DNA of 64,000 nt from Meghimatium bilineatum (taxonomy: Eukaryota; Mollusca; Gastropoda; Stylommatophora; Philomycidae). Numbering within the stretch: the stretch's first letter is position 1; the number at the start of each line of letters is the position of its first letter. Of the stretch, positions 44,085 to 55,044 are shown one piece after another. The stretch lies in NCBI GenBank assembly GCA_034231615.1, contig CM067316.1, forward strand, positions 26,650,093-26,714,092, in the 5' to 3' direction. A model generated the notes under the pieces. The model saw only the letters and a program-made list of their open reading frames with translations, was not told the origin of the DNA and made no database searches. Made by a program: the position numbers and the translations under genes.

Positions 44085-45096
44085 AATTACAATTTCTTCG
44101 ACTTTCTCGAGTGCTCAGCAGCAGGGATGTCTATCTTCAGAGTCCAGCAGTAATCAGCCATCATTACTGCATCCCAATGTCCGTGATACCTGGTCTCCAT
44201 CTTTTATGTCCTGATGGAACCTCTCTCCCTGCTCGTGAGTCATTGATCCAAGATTCTCGGAAACCGATCCATATGTGAAAATAAATGCATATTTATGCTC
44301 ATGTTGCATCCAAGGTTTTTGAAAGCTGTCAGCATATTGTTGTCAACTTCTTCATAGTTACTGGCTTTGGTTTTGCCCAAAAAACTCTTCACAACCAGAA
44401 CAAAGACCTTCCATGCTTCCAATTCCCATTTGTTCATTGATTTTTCAAACTCAGGATCTCTGATGAGCTGACGAACTTGGGGACCATCAAATACACCACC
44501 TTTCAACATCTCTATAGTTAATACTGGAAAAGCGCGGCACACGTAAGTGAAGCAGCCACCTCCTTGTCTAGGGCTTTGGTGAACTGTTTAATCAAGCCAA
44601 GCTTGATATGCAGTGGTGGGAATAGTATCTTGTTTCTGTCTACCAGAGGATTGTTGACGATGTTCTTTGATCTACCCAATTTCTTTGATATCGCGGGGAG
44701 AACGAATTGATCTATCTGACCAATTCTTCTCGTGCAGGTCAGTCCTTCGTATAGTGCCGAGACGTCTCTACTATCCCACATGCACAGAAAGCAGGGGAAC
44801 TTTGTAAAGCCAGACTGTTGTCCCAATAGAAAATTCACCATCTTCAAGTCAACACAAATATACCACTCGTGCTGATAATAAGAAACGTTATCCAGCACAT
44901 ACTTCACCACTTCATACTTCTCCTTCAGTGTAGTCGAGTGAGCAAGGGGTACAGAAGCAAACTGATTGCCATTGTGAAGCAGAACACATTTTAGTGATCT
45001 CTTGCAGCTGTCAATGAACAATCTCCAAAATCTGGGTTCATAATGGTGCACTTCAAGCTTCTGCAGAAGGTGAACAATATCTGTACAGTATACCAA
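44085..45096 (-). pseudogene. Transposase-like protein of the unclassified DNA transposon
   Basis: Two overlapping frames (45096-44518, 192 codons; 44542-44240, 100 codons) and a third short one (to about 44085) carry one protein in sequence, so at least two frameshifts occurred. Recognisable blocks are EPRFWRLFIDSCKRSLKCVL, a CFLC-x-WDSRD cysteine pair, the hydrophobic LFPPLHIKLGL, then GGVFDGPQVRQLI, W-E-L-E-A-W, FLGKTKASNY, a GCNMSINMHLFSHMD block and, in other frames, GERFHQDI and MADYCWTL. CxxC, His and acidic residues in these blocks would suit a metal-dependent nuclease with an RNase H-like core, but this is inference; no catalytic triad can be assigned by eye. The gene lies inside 100 bp inverted repeats, which supports a transposase role. 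Confidence 0.7.
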
Positions 45097-45488
45097 GTCT
45101 CTTCAAAGAAAAAATGGAGGAACGCTTAATGCCTGTTGCGATAAAAAGTGATGCATGTATTTCTGCAAGATCTTCTAGTTGAAGCCATTTGAATCACCTG
45201 AAACCTTAAAAAAAACACAATTTTTTTTCGCAATACTAGTATGTTTAAACAAGTGAAATTTTCATAATTTGTATATTCCAAGGTTAAGAAATTTTTATCA
45301 TATGGCGTGAAAATATCCATACACGTGACAATAAAATACTTGCTTTCTATATCATTTGTCCTTTTAAATAGGAAAAAAACCCACTTTTGATCAAAAAGGT
45401 GGAAATCAATTGTCGTTTTACTGATTAATTTGACATGGAATATGACCCACCTATTAAAAAAACATCATGTGATAGTAGATTTTTAAAA

Positions 45489-45591
45489 ACCTGACCTGAT
45501 TGAGCAAAACTAATGTGATTTTTGGATTCAGCACAATAAAATTATCCTAAATCTGTTTATAAAAACATAGCAAATTTGATGTTGACCAGTG
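45489..45591. repeat. Right inverted repeat of the transposon
   Basis: Starts acctgacctgattgagc and ends ttgaccagtg. About 103 bp, shorter than the left arm by a few small deletions in the outer half. Confidence 0.85.
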
Positions 45592-45639
45592 TTTTTTATG
45601 ATCCTTGTACAGAATATCCTTAGGTTGTAGGAGTTACCT

Positions 45640-45925
45640 CCATACATTGGCTAAGTTCCCACTACTAAAGGTTATGTTCTTATTTTCTTTAAAGTGGTGA
45701 GGAGGGGGTGGTGGTAAATCCCACCTCCTCTGTATAATGGTCTGCATGGTATGACCTCTAATATCTCCAACTGAGATGCATCCCCATAAGTTCCGCATAA
45801 TGCAGTACGATGTTTTCACCCGCATTTTCCATCAACTTGGTTGAAATCATTTCACATTTATCATTGAATCTCATGTTTAGTCCAGTTGAGAGCTCTTCAC
45901 AAAATATCCTCTTTTGGGATATGAT
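45640..45925. other. No recognisable feature
   Basis: No supported coding or repeat between the transposon and the next LINE fragment. Confidence 0.45.
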
Positions 45926-45929
45926 TGTT

Positions 45930-46275
45930 TGTTATTCTGGAAGACTAAACCATTTCCATCTAAGCTGCCTTCATAAGATACTCAACAACCATTGGTGGGA
46001 TAAAATCAATCAAGTGCCATGCCGAATGGCGTAGGAGATCATGTTTCTCCACGACTCTGTTTCTTGTGTTGTCAATAAGCTCGGTTAGTGAGCTTTTACC
46101 ATGCCACAATACAGGCCCATCTAGTAACTTTTCTCGTTGTCGTCCCATATCTCTTCTCCCGTTGATCTTTCCAGTGGTTATTAAGTGTTAAAGCTGTGTT
46201 CTTCTCAGCGCATGCCCTAGAAACCTTGACTGTCTGCCCCTAATGTTTGATATTGTTGATCTTCTTACGCCAGCA
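45930..46275 (-). pseudogene. LINE C-terminal tail, with an inverted piece at its end
   Basis: Antisense from 46270: RQTVK, then FLGHALRRT, GRQREKLLDGPVLWHGKSS, LTELIDNTRNRVV and an HMIS...GT-type end, the usual C-terminal tail of many LINEs. At 45935-46018 the plus strand reads RLNHFHLSCLHKILNNHWWD, which resembles the earlier HLRCLR block of LINEs such as that at 36250. The two orientations meet near 46018, implying an inversion or two abutting insertions. Frames are broken. Confidence 0.65.
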
Positions 46276-46404
46276 TCAAATATAATTATATTTATATTTG
46301 ATAAAATATAAATGTCTGGAATAAATTTATGTCTGAGATAAAATACCAGACATTAAAATAACAGTGCATTGATGAAATATAAATATGTAAGCATTGTTAG
46401 TTAC
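46276..46404. other. AT-rich, palindrome-prone spacer
   Basis: aaatataattatatttata and gataaaatataaatgtctgg form several short inverted repeats. No gene. Confidence 0.5.
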
Positions 46405-47745
46405 TATAATGGGTACTGTGTCGTGGTAGCTATATTGGTTAGTGTGTCATATTCGCTATAGTGGTTAGTGTGTCATATTCGCTATATTGGTTAGTGTGTC
46501 GTATTCGCTATAGTGGTTAGTGTGTCGTATTCACTGTAGTGCTTAGTATTTCGTATTCGCTATATTGGTTAGTGTCGTATTCGCTATAGTGGTCAGTGTA
46601 TCTTTGTATTTATAGTGGTTGGTGTGTCGTTGTAGTTATAGTGAGTGTGTCGTGGTTGTTATAGTGATTGGTGTGTCGTGGTTGTTATAGTGATTAGGTT
46701 GTCGGGGCTGTTATAATGGTTAATGTATTGTATTCGCTATAGTGAGCTTTTACCGTGCGTTGGGTTTGTTATAGTGGTTAGTGTGTTCTATTCGCTATAG
46801 TAGTTAGTGTAGTGTATTCGCTATAGTGGTTAGTGTGTTGGGTTTGTTATAGTGGGTGTGTCCTATTCGCTATAGTGGTTAGTGTGGCCGAGTTGTTATA
46901 TTGGTTAGTGTATTATAGTTGCTATAGTGGTTAGTGTGTTGTAGTTGCTATATTGGTTTGTGTGTTGTAATTGCTATAGTGGTTAGTGTGTCCTTGCTAT
47001 ACTTGTTAGTGTGTTATATTCGCTATAGTGATGAGTGTGCCGTATTCGCTATATCCGTTAGTGTGTTATATTCGCTGTAGTGATGAGTGTGCCGTATTCG
47101 CTATATCCGTTAGCGTGTTATATTCGCTATAGTGATGAGTGTGCCGTATTCGCTATATCCGTTAGTGTGTTATATTCGCTATAGTGATGAGTGTGCCGTA
47201 TTCGCTATATCCGTTAGTGTGTTATATTCGCTGTAGTGATGAGTGTGCCGTATTCGCTATATCCGTTAGCGTGTTATATTCGCTATAGTGATGAGTGCCG
47301 TATTCGCTATATTAGTTAGTGTGTTATATTCGCTCTAGTGATGAGTGTGCCGTATTCGCTATATCCGTTAGTGTGTTATATTCGCTCTAGTGATGAGTGT
47401 GCCGTATTCGCTATATCCGTTAGTGTGTTATATTCGCTCTAGTGATGAGTGTGCCGTATTCGCTATATCCGTTAGTGTGTTATATTCGCTATAGTGATGA
47501 GTGTGCCGTATTCGCTATATCCGTTAGTGTGTTATATTCGCTCTAGTGTTGAGTGTGCCGTATTCGCTATATCCGTTAGTGTGTTATATTCGCTCTAGTG
47601 ATGAGTGTGCCGTATTCGCTATATCCGTTAGTGTGTTATATTCGCTCTAGTGATGAGTGTGCGTATTCGCTATATTCGTTAGTGTGTTATATTCGCTATA
47701 TTGATGACTGTTCCGTATTCGCTATATTCGTTAGTGTGCTCAGTG
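46405..47745. repeat. 26 bp minisatellite evolving into a 52 bp dimer, 1.3 kb
   Basis: In the left half, single units of ttagtgtgtcgtattcgcta plus tagtgg vary freely. From about 46990 a fixed 52 bp dimer takes over: cgctatatccgttagtgtgt, tatattcgct, atagtgatgagtgtgccgta, tt, repeated about 14 times with few changes. The array thus shows a monomeric and a higher-order zone side by side. It is unrelated in sequence to the 26 bp satellite at 25929-34648. Confidence 0.95.
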
Positions 47746-47799
47746 ATCGGTTTTTTGTATTACTTAAATGAGTCACGAACTTGTGATCAGTACAATGTG

Positions 47800-47885
47800 A
47801 ACAGACCTACACATGCACACGTACACTCAAACCGCTTGTGAACAGACTTACACACACACACACACACACACACGTACACTCAAAC
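47800..47885. repeat. (CA)n with a duplicated 45 bp flank
   Basis: gtgaacagac, ttacacaca and cgtacactcaaacc occur twice around a CA run. Confidence 0.85.
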
Positions 47886-47965
47886 CACTCCCACATCAGC
47901 AATTTGACCAAACTGTGAGACATATACTGGTCATTGTACAATAATGATACTCATCTAAGTCTGGT

Positions 47966-48169
47966 ATGCGAGCGGCAGCTTGTAGTTTACTGGCGCCATA
48001 TGCTCATTCAGGAAGTTTGGCTCTGTGCCTTCTAATTCCTGTTTGCCTACAGCCTCCTTACACAGTAAACATTAACAAAGATATTATTTCATATGATCAC
48101 ATTCATGTGCCTGATTTGAACTTATATGAGGTCCTATTTCCCCCATATCAAACACAGAAAGTTAACTAA
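47966..48169 (+). other. Short frame of unknown meaning
   Basis: A 67-codon frame with ATG at 47966 begins MRAAACSLLAPYAHSGSLAL. It has a hydrophobic N-terminus but no known motif and no splice context. Probably chance. Confidence 0.15.
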
Positions 48170-48177
48170 TAGATCTT

Positions 48178-48231
48178 CAGTTAGTTAGTTAGTTAGTTCG
48201 TTCGTTCGTTCGTTCGTTAGTTCGTTCGTTC

Positions 48232-48270
<39 letters not shown>

Positions 48271-48441
48271 CGTTAGTTAGTTAATTAGTTAGTTAGTTGG
48301 TTAGTTGGTTGTTTGGTTGGCTAGTTATTTAGTTGTTTGGTTGGTTGGTTGGTTGGTTAGTTATTTGGTTGATTAGTTAGTTTGTTTGTTGGTTAGTTAT
48401 TTAGTTGGTTGTTTGGTTGACTAGTTATTTAGTTGGTTGGT

Positions 48442-48472
<31 letters not shown>

Positions 48473-48481
48473 TTAGTTAGT
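48178..48481. repeat. (TTAG)n/(TTCG)n/(TTGG)n tetranucleotide array, 300 bp
   Basis: Tetramers ttag, ttcg and ttgg alternate in blocks. The unit is four bases, not the five or six of known animal telomere repeats. Confidence 0.95.
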
Positions 48482-48595
48482 ATTGCACACAGGACACATC
48501 CATAGGTGTTCTGATCCCACCCCCGAGTATATCCGCAATTGCGCGACGATAAAGGCAGTTCCAGTTTTCTGTTGGTTAACAAACATTCTTTTCTA

Positions 48596-48690
48596 TCCAT
48601 AATAATATTAATTTCTTACCACGCCCACATAATAATACTCATTTCTTGCCACGCCCAAATAATAATATTCATTTCTTGTCAATATGTCGG
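48596..48690. repeat. ~31 bp tandem repeat, 3 copies
   Basis: ataataatattcatttctt plus gccacgcccac repeats three times. Confidence 0.85.
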
Positions 48691-48802
48691 CACGATCCAT
48701 TACCTGCCATTCGATACAGTGGCAGAACATGCCTATCTATCTGCTCTCTCATTGCCTTGACCTTTCAATGACCAAGCACAAAAATAAATGTGACATTTTC
48801 CA

Positions 48803-49998
48803 ACTTTGATCTTCCCCACGGCATCAAGCTACTGTTCACTTAGATCTCCCCGCGGCATCAAGATACTGTTCACTTTGATCTCCCCTCGATATCAAGCTAC
48901 TGTTCACTTTGTCTCCCCTCGGCATCAATCTACTGTTCACTTTGATCTCCCCACGGGTTCAAGATACTGTTCACTTTGATCTCCCCACGATATAAAGCTA
49001 CCGTTCATTTGATCTCCCCATGATATCAAGCTACTGTTCACTTTGATCTCCCCTCGATATCAAGCTGCTGTTCACTTTGATCTCCCCGCGGCATCAAGCT
49101 ACTGTTCACTTTGATCTCCCCACGGGTTCAAGATACTGTTCACTTTGATCTCCCCACGATATAAAGCTACTGTTCATTTGATCTCCCCACGATATCAAGC
49201 TACTGTTCACTTTGATCTCCCCACGGCATCAAGCTACTGTTTACCTTGATCTCCCCACGGCATCAAGCTACTGTTCACTTTGACCTCCCAATGATATCAA
49301 GCTGCTGTTCACTTTGATCTCCCCACGGGTTCAAGATACTGTTCACTTTGATTTCCCCACGATATAAAGCTACTGTTCATTTGATCTCCCCGCGATATAA
49401 AGCTACTGTTCACTTTGATCTCCACACGGCATCAAGCTACTGTTCACTTTGATCTCCCCACGATATCAAGCTACTATTCACTTTGACCTCCCAATGATAT
49501 CAAGCTACTGTTCACTTTGATCTCCCCACGGCATCAAGCTACTGTTCACTTTGACCTCCCAATGATATCAAGCTACTGTTCACTTTGATCTCCCCACGGC
49601 ATCAAGCTACTGTTCACTTTGATCTCCCCACGGCATCAAGCTACTGTTCACTTTGATCTCCCCACGGCATCAAACTACTGTTCACTTTGATCTCCCATTA
49701 ATATCAAGCTACTGTTCACTTTGATCTCCCCACGGCATCAAGCTACTGTTCACTTTGACCTCCCAATGATATCAAGCTACTGTTCACTTTTATCTCCCCA
49801 CGGGTTCAAGATACTGTTCACTTTGATCTCCCCACGATATAAAGCTACTATTCACGTTGACCTCCCAATGATATCAAGCTACTGTTCACTTTGATCTCCC
49901 CGCGGCATCAAGCTACTGTTCACTTTGACCTCCCAATGATATCAAGCTACTGTTCACTTTGATCTCCCCACGGCATCAAGCTACTGTTCACTTTGATC
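48803..49998. repeat. 34 bp minisatellite, about 35 copies
   Basis: ctactgttcactttgatctc plus cccacggcatcaag. Subtypes cacgggttcaaga, cacgatataaag and caatgatatcaag recur in a partly regular order (for example the triplet near 48940-49020 returns near 49120-49200 and 49320-49400), a sign of block duplication. Confidence 0.95.
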
Positions 49999-50745
49999 AA
50001 GTCAGTGATACTTGGCATGTGAACATGCGAAATGCTGCAGGACTACATGTATTGTAATATGCTTTCGCTGTCCTTGTTGTAGCTGCAGTATGTATATTTA
50101 TATATTCGCTGCTGTAGAAGCGAATAGTTCGACCGATACATTCGCTGTTATCGTTGCAAGGAGCGCTGCCAGATGCTAAGATATACACGGAGGACATTCT
50201 ATAATCTTAACCTACTACGCTGCGGGTAGGGTTAACTGGAACTGCACTGTTAAAAAGCTGATTGGGCTGCTGGGCTGAACACCGGGTTGGTGGTTTAGTA
50301 ATTAACGCCAGGGAAATAATCAATAAAAACACGAAGAACACAATGTTATTCTCCCATTTTTATTATAAATCGCTATCTTTCACTTTACATCTCGGAAAAT
50401 ATGTGGTGCCTTCTCCTTGTACAGAACCAAATATAGAAGTAGAAATACTTTCACAGTTGAAACTCCTTCAATACTAACACAATCGGTTGTTAATATTGTC
50501 AAACAATGTCAGTGACGAGGATCTTAACGTCAATCGTTTCTGTTCTTAGTGGGGTTTTTTTTAAATTATTGTTTATAAATTCTTTTTATTATTATTAGTT
50601 TAAATAACACATATTTACAATATTTACTTTCATATTTGAGTCACTTCATCCAAGCCTGATCGTAGGTTCTGCTGTGCTGCCATTCTTGAATAAATTGTGT
50701 TATCGTCTGTTCTTCTCATGTTATTACTGCTCTTTCCGTATACAT
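49999..50745. other. No gene recognised
   Basis: Short frames of 66 and 71 codons (49997-50197 minus, 50262-50477 plus) have no motif. AT-rich towards the right. Confidence 0.4.
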
Positions 50746-50747
50746 CT

Positions 50748-50860
50748 TAAATGCGTGTGTGTGTGCGTGTGTGTGTGTGTGTGTGTGTGAATATATGTAT
50801 TCGTACAGTGTGTGTGGGTGTGAATATATGTATTCGTACAGTATGTGTGTGTGTGAAATC
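50748..50860. repeat. (GT)n with two 36 bp copies
   Basis: A GT run followed by gaatatatgtattcgtacag twice, each with gtgtgtg flanks. Confidence 0.9.
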
Positions 50861-50893
50861 GTATGGGTGTTTGTGTTCTGCACATTGTGAATG

Positions 50894-51462
50894 TCATGTT
50901 CCTATATCAGCACACAAATCTCTTGCGGCCGGGTTGAACTGACCTTGTGGTAAGTAGATTACATTTAACAACGAATTGATATCAATTTTTGATTTATCTA
51001 CATCAGGGTATATCGGCTTATCTATGAATTCGTTTGATAATTCACCTTTCCAGATTATTAGTGATGATTGCCTGGACATCCCATTAGACGTCACTCAGAC
51101 CGATATGAAAATGTATCCTGTGTGTGCGATGGCGTACCTGGGCCTTGGTCTTCGATCTATTTAGATAACTTTGAAGACTTGAGATAGCTGAGAGTCACGG
51201 TAGAACCACGGTTGTGTTTAAGTTACTCCTCCACCGGCTTGATGATGACTCGGTTTACAAGTTTAGTTGTCACTACATGCTTATATACTCCAGCTACAGG
51301 GAACCATCGACCGGAATTTGACTTTACACAGATACAACTCGTATAATCATGAACACAAAAATGACCAGTTTTAGATATATTGATTATTCTTTTTAGCACA
51401 CTGGGCACATTGGACTCTCCAATGAGTGTATTTACAGAAGTCAATGCTCCGTCATCTGTCAC
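50894..51462 (-). other. Unassigned coding-like region, two open stretches
   Basis: On the minus strand, 51462-51223 encodes MTDDGALTSVNTLIGESN, then VPSVLKRIINISKTGHFCVH and a tail KHVVTTKLVNRVIIKPVEE. After a gap, 51094-50894 encodes SLIIWKGELSNEFIDKPIYP, then DVDKSKIDINSLLNVIYLPQ and GQFNPAARDLCADIGT. Both read like globular protein rather than random sequence. I cannot name a family. The upstream 47 bp array repeats the first codons of this stretch. A broken mobile-element gene or two exons are the main options. Confidence 0.35.
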
Positions 51463-51778
51463 TTTCTAATGAGTGTATTTACAGAAGTCAATGCTCCGTC
51501 ATCTGTCACTCTCTAATGAGTGTATTTACAGAAGTCAATGCTCCGTCATCTGTCACTCTCTAATGAGTGTATTTACAGAAGTCAGTACACCGTCATCTGT
51601 CACTCTCCAATGAGTGTATTTACAGAAGTCAGTACACCGTCATCTGTCACTCTCTAATGAGTGTATTTACAGAAGTCAATGCTCCGTCATCTGTCACTCT
51701 CTAATGAGTGTATTTACAGAAGTCAGTACACCGTCATCTGTCACTCTCTAATGAGTGTATTTACAGAAGTTAGTACAC
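51463..51778. repeat. 47 bp minisatellite, about 7 copies
   Basis: tctaatgagtgtatttacag plus aagtcaatgctccgtcatct and gtcactc. A second subtype has cagtacacc in place of caatgctcc. The repeat unit also forms 51416-51462, the start of the coding-like region, so the array is its expansion. 47 bp is not a multiple of three. Confidence 0.95.
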
Positions 51779-51821
51779 TTACTGATTTTTTGTTCAGATA
51801 TCTTGCAAAAATCTAAAACTG

Positions 51822-52042
51822 AAAGCAAAGAATAGTAACACTGCAACCTGCCATGCATGTTGTCGTAGACGGCTACGTACGGATAGACCGGTTACGGGTC
51901 AAAGTAACCGAAGATGCCATGCAGAAGTCGTATGTGTCTGGTGGAATGACGTTACAATCGCAGCCAAGCTGTAAAGCACGTCGCGGAGAATGATATTCTC
52001 CCGGTTACATCTTGTTAATCAACACGAATATGAGAACAATGG
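51822..52042 (+). mobile_element. SINE-B copy, diverged
   Basis: Blocks agcaaagaatagtaacactg, catgcatgttgtcgtagacg and cggttacatcttgttaatca follow SINE-B in order, with many substitutions and a lost head and tail. An old copy. Confidence 0.7.
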
Positions 52043-52087
52043 TAGCCATAAGGTCGAGCACTTGGTTACCGTTTTTCAACATTTATC

Positions 52088-52668
52088 AAAGACTTATAGT
52101 CAGTCTTTGGTCACGTAGCTGAGCCACACGTCAAAACTTATAGTCAGTCTTTGGTCACGTAGCTGAGCCACACGTCAAAACTTATAGTCAGTCTTTGGTC
52201 ACGTAGCTGAGCCACACGTCAAAACTTATAGTCAGTCTTTGGTCACGTAGCTGAGCCACACGTCAAAACTTATAGTCAGTCTTTGGTCACGTAGCTGAGC
52301 CACACGTCAAAACTTATAGTCAGTCTTTGGTCACGTAGCTGAGCCACACGTCAAAACTTATAGTCAGTCTTTGGTCACGTAGCTGAGCCACACGTCAAAA
52401 CTTATAGTCAGTCTTTGGTCACGTAGCTGAGCCACACGTCAAAACTTATAGTCAGTCTTTGGTCACGTAGCTGAGCCACACGTCAAAACTTATAGTCAGT
52501 CTTTGGTCACGTAGCTGAGCCACACGTCAAAACTTATAGTCAGTCTTTGGTCACGTAGCTGAGCCACACGTCAAAACTTATAGTCAGTCTTTGGTCACGT
52601 AGCTGAGCCACACGTCAAAACTTATAGTCAGTCTTTGGTCACGTAGCTGAGCCATACATCAGAACTGA
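52088..52668. repeat. 44 bp minisatellite, 13 nearly identical copies
   Basis: aaaacttatagtcagtcttt plus ggtcacgtagctgagccaca and cgtc. Apart from the first and last units I see no differences between copies, so the expansion is recent. Confidence 0.97.
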
Positions 52669-52689
52669 CTTTATATTTTTCTGTAAATG

Positions 52690-53300
52690 TTCCATGTTTG
52701 TTAACATAACATACATAGATCACATCTGTAAAGTAGCAAAAACAACAGAAGAAAACAATCTGATGATAACTTAAACGAAAAAGACCGAAGTTAGGAAGAT
52801 ATTAGAAAGAAACACCAATATGTATATTGAAAATAACAGACTTAACCAAGTGACAGAATTCACATACCTAAGAAGTAATATAACAGACGGCAAGAGCAGC
52901 AAAGAAATACACAATAGATGTAGTAAAGCATACCAAGCCCTAGACCAAATAACACCAATCTTCAGAAGCAAATATATATAAACACCAAATTAACACCATT
53001 CAAAACGATTATTATGCCAACGCTGTGCTACCAAAGCCAAACATGGACAACGACAGCACAAGACAAACGTAAGCTTGTAATAGCTGAAATGGCGTGCTTA
53101 CGCAGAATCCTAGGAATATCGTTAAGAGACAGGGTAAGGAATGAGGACATGCGACAAAAATGGACCACTGAAATACGATGGACCACTGAAATAAAAGAGG
53201 CGACAAATTCCAGAATATACTCAGCACATAAGAGGACCGTCTCCAAAAAACCTCTTCTACCCCTGACGCCGAAAGGCAACAAGGGTTTCAGCGAATAGAT
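52690..53300 (+). pseudogene. RTE-like LINE fragment, second copy
   Basis: It starts with NITYIDHICKVAKTTEENN, matching the fragment at 1-1036 just after motif B. The FADD region is then missing, and KTEVRKILERNT, LNQVTEFTYLRSNIT, a CRRI-like block LRRILGISLRDRVRN and EIKEATNSRIY follow. A duplicated WTTEIRWTTEIKE occurs near 53160. The C-terminus, with PLTPKGNKGFSE, reaches 53298, giving the true ORF end that the first copy lacks. Internal deletion, stops and frameshifts mark it as dead. Confidence 0.85.
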
Positions 53301-54490
53301 GATAGCATATTAAAGTGACTCAATATGATTCAGAAAGTGAAAATAGGTGATGTACGTATGGAATGGGTGGAGTCAATAGAGACAGCTAAAGTACGGGTAT
53401 TACTACGAAAACTGTATCTCGCTGTTACGTTTGTTTTATGTTTTATTTTGGAAACACGTTCACCTATTTTTTTATATCTTGTCAAAAGTAATATCAGCTC
53501 AAAACAAACTGAATTATACGTGTAAGGAGCAGAATACCGCTCTTGTCAATTGAAGAGAATATTGAAGATGACTTTTCCTTACATATTTCACGTAGTTTCC
53601 GAAACCCTTTAATCATGTGCATGCACAAATAAGTACAATGTTTGAGAAACAATCAAATATTAGTTATGATGAATCTAAAATTTAAGGGGTTCGAAAATTT
53701 CATGGCAACCACTAGATGAGCGATTATGTGGTTATATAAGTTGATTTATCAATGGATTAAAACAATAAATATTTACTGTTTGTGTTCAAATCTATCTTAA
53801 ATCTGCGTTGACCTTTATTAATGATCAGCGTTCACTTCAAAATAACAACATTCAATCACAACAATATAACACATAGCGTGTTAGTACTAACTTAGTCTGA
53901 CAAGGGTCTGGACTTTCTCTAAACAAGAATAAGCAATAATCGTACTTAGAAGTTTGGTGCTAATAATTATTAAGACTATCGGGAATTGAACCAGGTCCGT
54001 TCTAGCGGCACAAAATCTCCCTGCAACTCAAGTAAACAGGTTTTCCGTACTTGACCAACCACATCCTCACATAAAGATGTGATCTAGACAAGACATTAAA
54101 CACTGTGTGCTCAAGTCACTGAGAACGGACCAATTGAGACAAGGACTATTACAACAACAACAAACATTTCGTACAATTATTGAAGTATGCTTAGTAACAC
54201 AAATATAGAACATCAGTATGTGTACTATAAGGACCTATCATAAACATAAATAACAAGAGACAAGAAACATAGAGACAAGACAATTTTGCTTCAAATAATA
54301 GCGTATACAAGTAAATAAGTAAATTCAAGTAGGAAGCACAAGGATAAATGAAAATACTTCTTATTTAAGGCTGTTTGGTGCACAATCAAATTCTACGTTA
54401 GACTTTTCGTTGTGTAGCAAGTGTTCCCATGTTGTTTACCGAATTATGTTGCACTATATTGTGAAACCAAACAGCAGTATGTTTCTACAA
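53301..54490. other. No gene; one tRNA-like motif on the minus strand
   Basis: At 53975-53995, antisense ggacctggttcaattcccg is a good B box. An A box is not convincing. Otherwise AT-rich and featureless. Confidence 0.35.
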
Positions 54491-54556
54491 CAATAATATG
54501 AAAACCATGGACTTATGTCGGACATGTACTTAGAATGAATGAAAACAGACCGCCAT

Positions 54557-54853
54557 TGCAATCACTCTTCTTCTTCTGCGTTCGTTCTCAAACTCCTGCA
54601 GATTAGCAGGATGTAGTCCGGAGAACGGCATGCGTTGTGTCATGGTTTACAGTTTTGCTGTGATATCTGCGCCTTTCGGCCTGACACACCCGACTTCAGC
54701 ATGACTTTGGTCACTGACCCTATATGGGATGGGACAGCCAACTCCATCCCATAACCTCCTTAGCCGCCTTTTGCGACATGCGTGGAAGATAAACAGTGTA
54801 GCTATTCTTTGCTCCCCTTTCGGGCCCCGGCAACACACGGGCGACTGCAATCA
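54557..54853. repeat. 8 bp target-site duplication around SINE-B
   Basis: tgcaatca at 54557-54564 and 54846-54853. The flanking bases extend the similarity imperfectly. Confidence 0.8.
54565..54845 (-). mobile_element. SINE-B copy (full length, antisense)
   Basis: From the tail complement cttcttcttctgcg to the head complement ggcaacacacgggcg. It is among the best preserved copies. It is nested in the LINE tail at 54497-55040. Confidence 0.9.
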
Positions 54854-55044
54854 TTAAAATGGATACCAGTGGAAAAATTAAAATAGGAGGACCAAGAGAA
54901 GAGTTACCTCAGAACAACCATCAAAGAGGGCATAACTATGTGTTTCAACAACATACAAGAATTACACACAGTAGCATCACATCGCTCGAACTGGGGATCT
55001 CTGGTTTCTGCACTATGCACTGCATTTGGTGATGAAGGAACATA

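Larger units (their letters stand above)
43740..45592 (-). mobile_element. DNA transposon with long inverted repeats, unclassified, ~1.85 kb
   Basis: The left end 43741-43857 and right end 45489-45591 are inverted copies of each other. Both start cactggt, share gaattagga/gatttagga and gccaaaaat/tccaaaaat, and end in an identical gctcaatcaggtcaggt at the inner side. The repeats enclose a broken transposase-like gene on the minus strand (44085-45096). The ends carry more conserved sequence inside than outside. No target-site duplication is obvious. The protein family occurs in many copies in invertebrate genomes, to my knowledge mostly without a named superfamily. Confidence 0.8.
54497..55040 (+). 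pseudogene. LINE C-terminal tail split by a SINE-B insertion
   Basis: 54503-54564 reads WTYVGHVLRMNENRPPLQSL. After the SINE, 54846 onward continues in frame with QSLKWIPVEKLK and, past a stop, TTIKEGITMCFNNIQELHT, VASHRSNWGSLVSALC and TAFGDEGT. G-H-V-L-R-M to W-x-x-LV-x-AL is the standard tail of LINE ORFs. The SINE has a target duplication, so it entered an existing LINE. Confidence 0.75.

Noticed and set aside
44240..45096. Intact host gene of two exons
   Set aside because: The two frames overlap without splice signals and the locus is bounded by long inverted repeats; a frameshifted transposon gene explains it better.
48178..48481. Interstitial telomere from TTAG repeats
   Set aside because: The unit is four bases with TTCG and TTGG mixed in, not TTAGGG or TTAGG.
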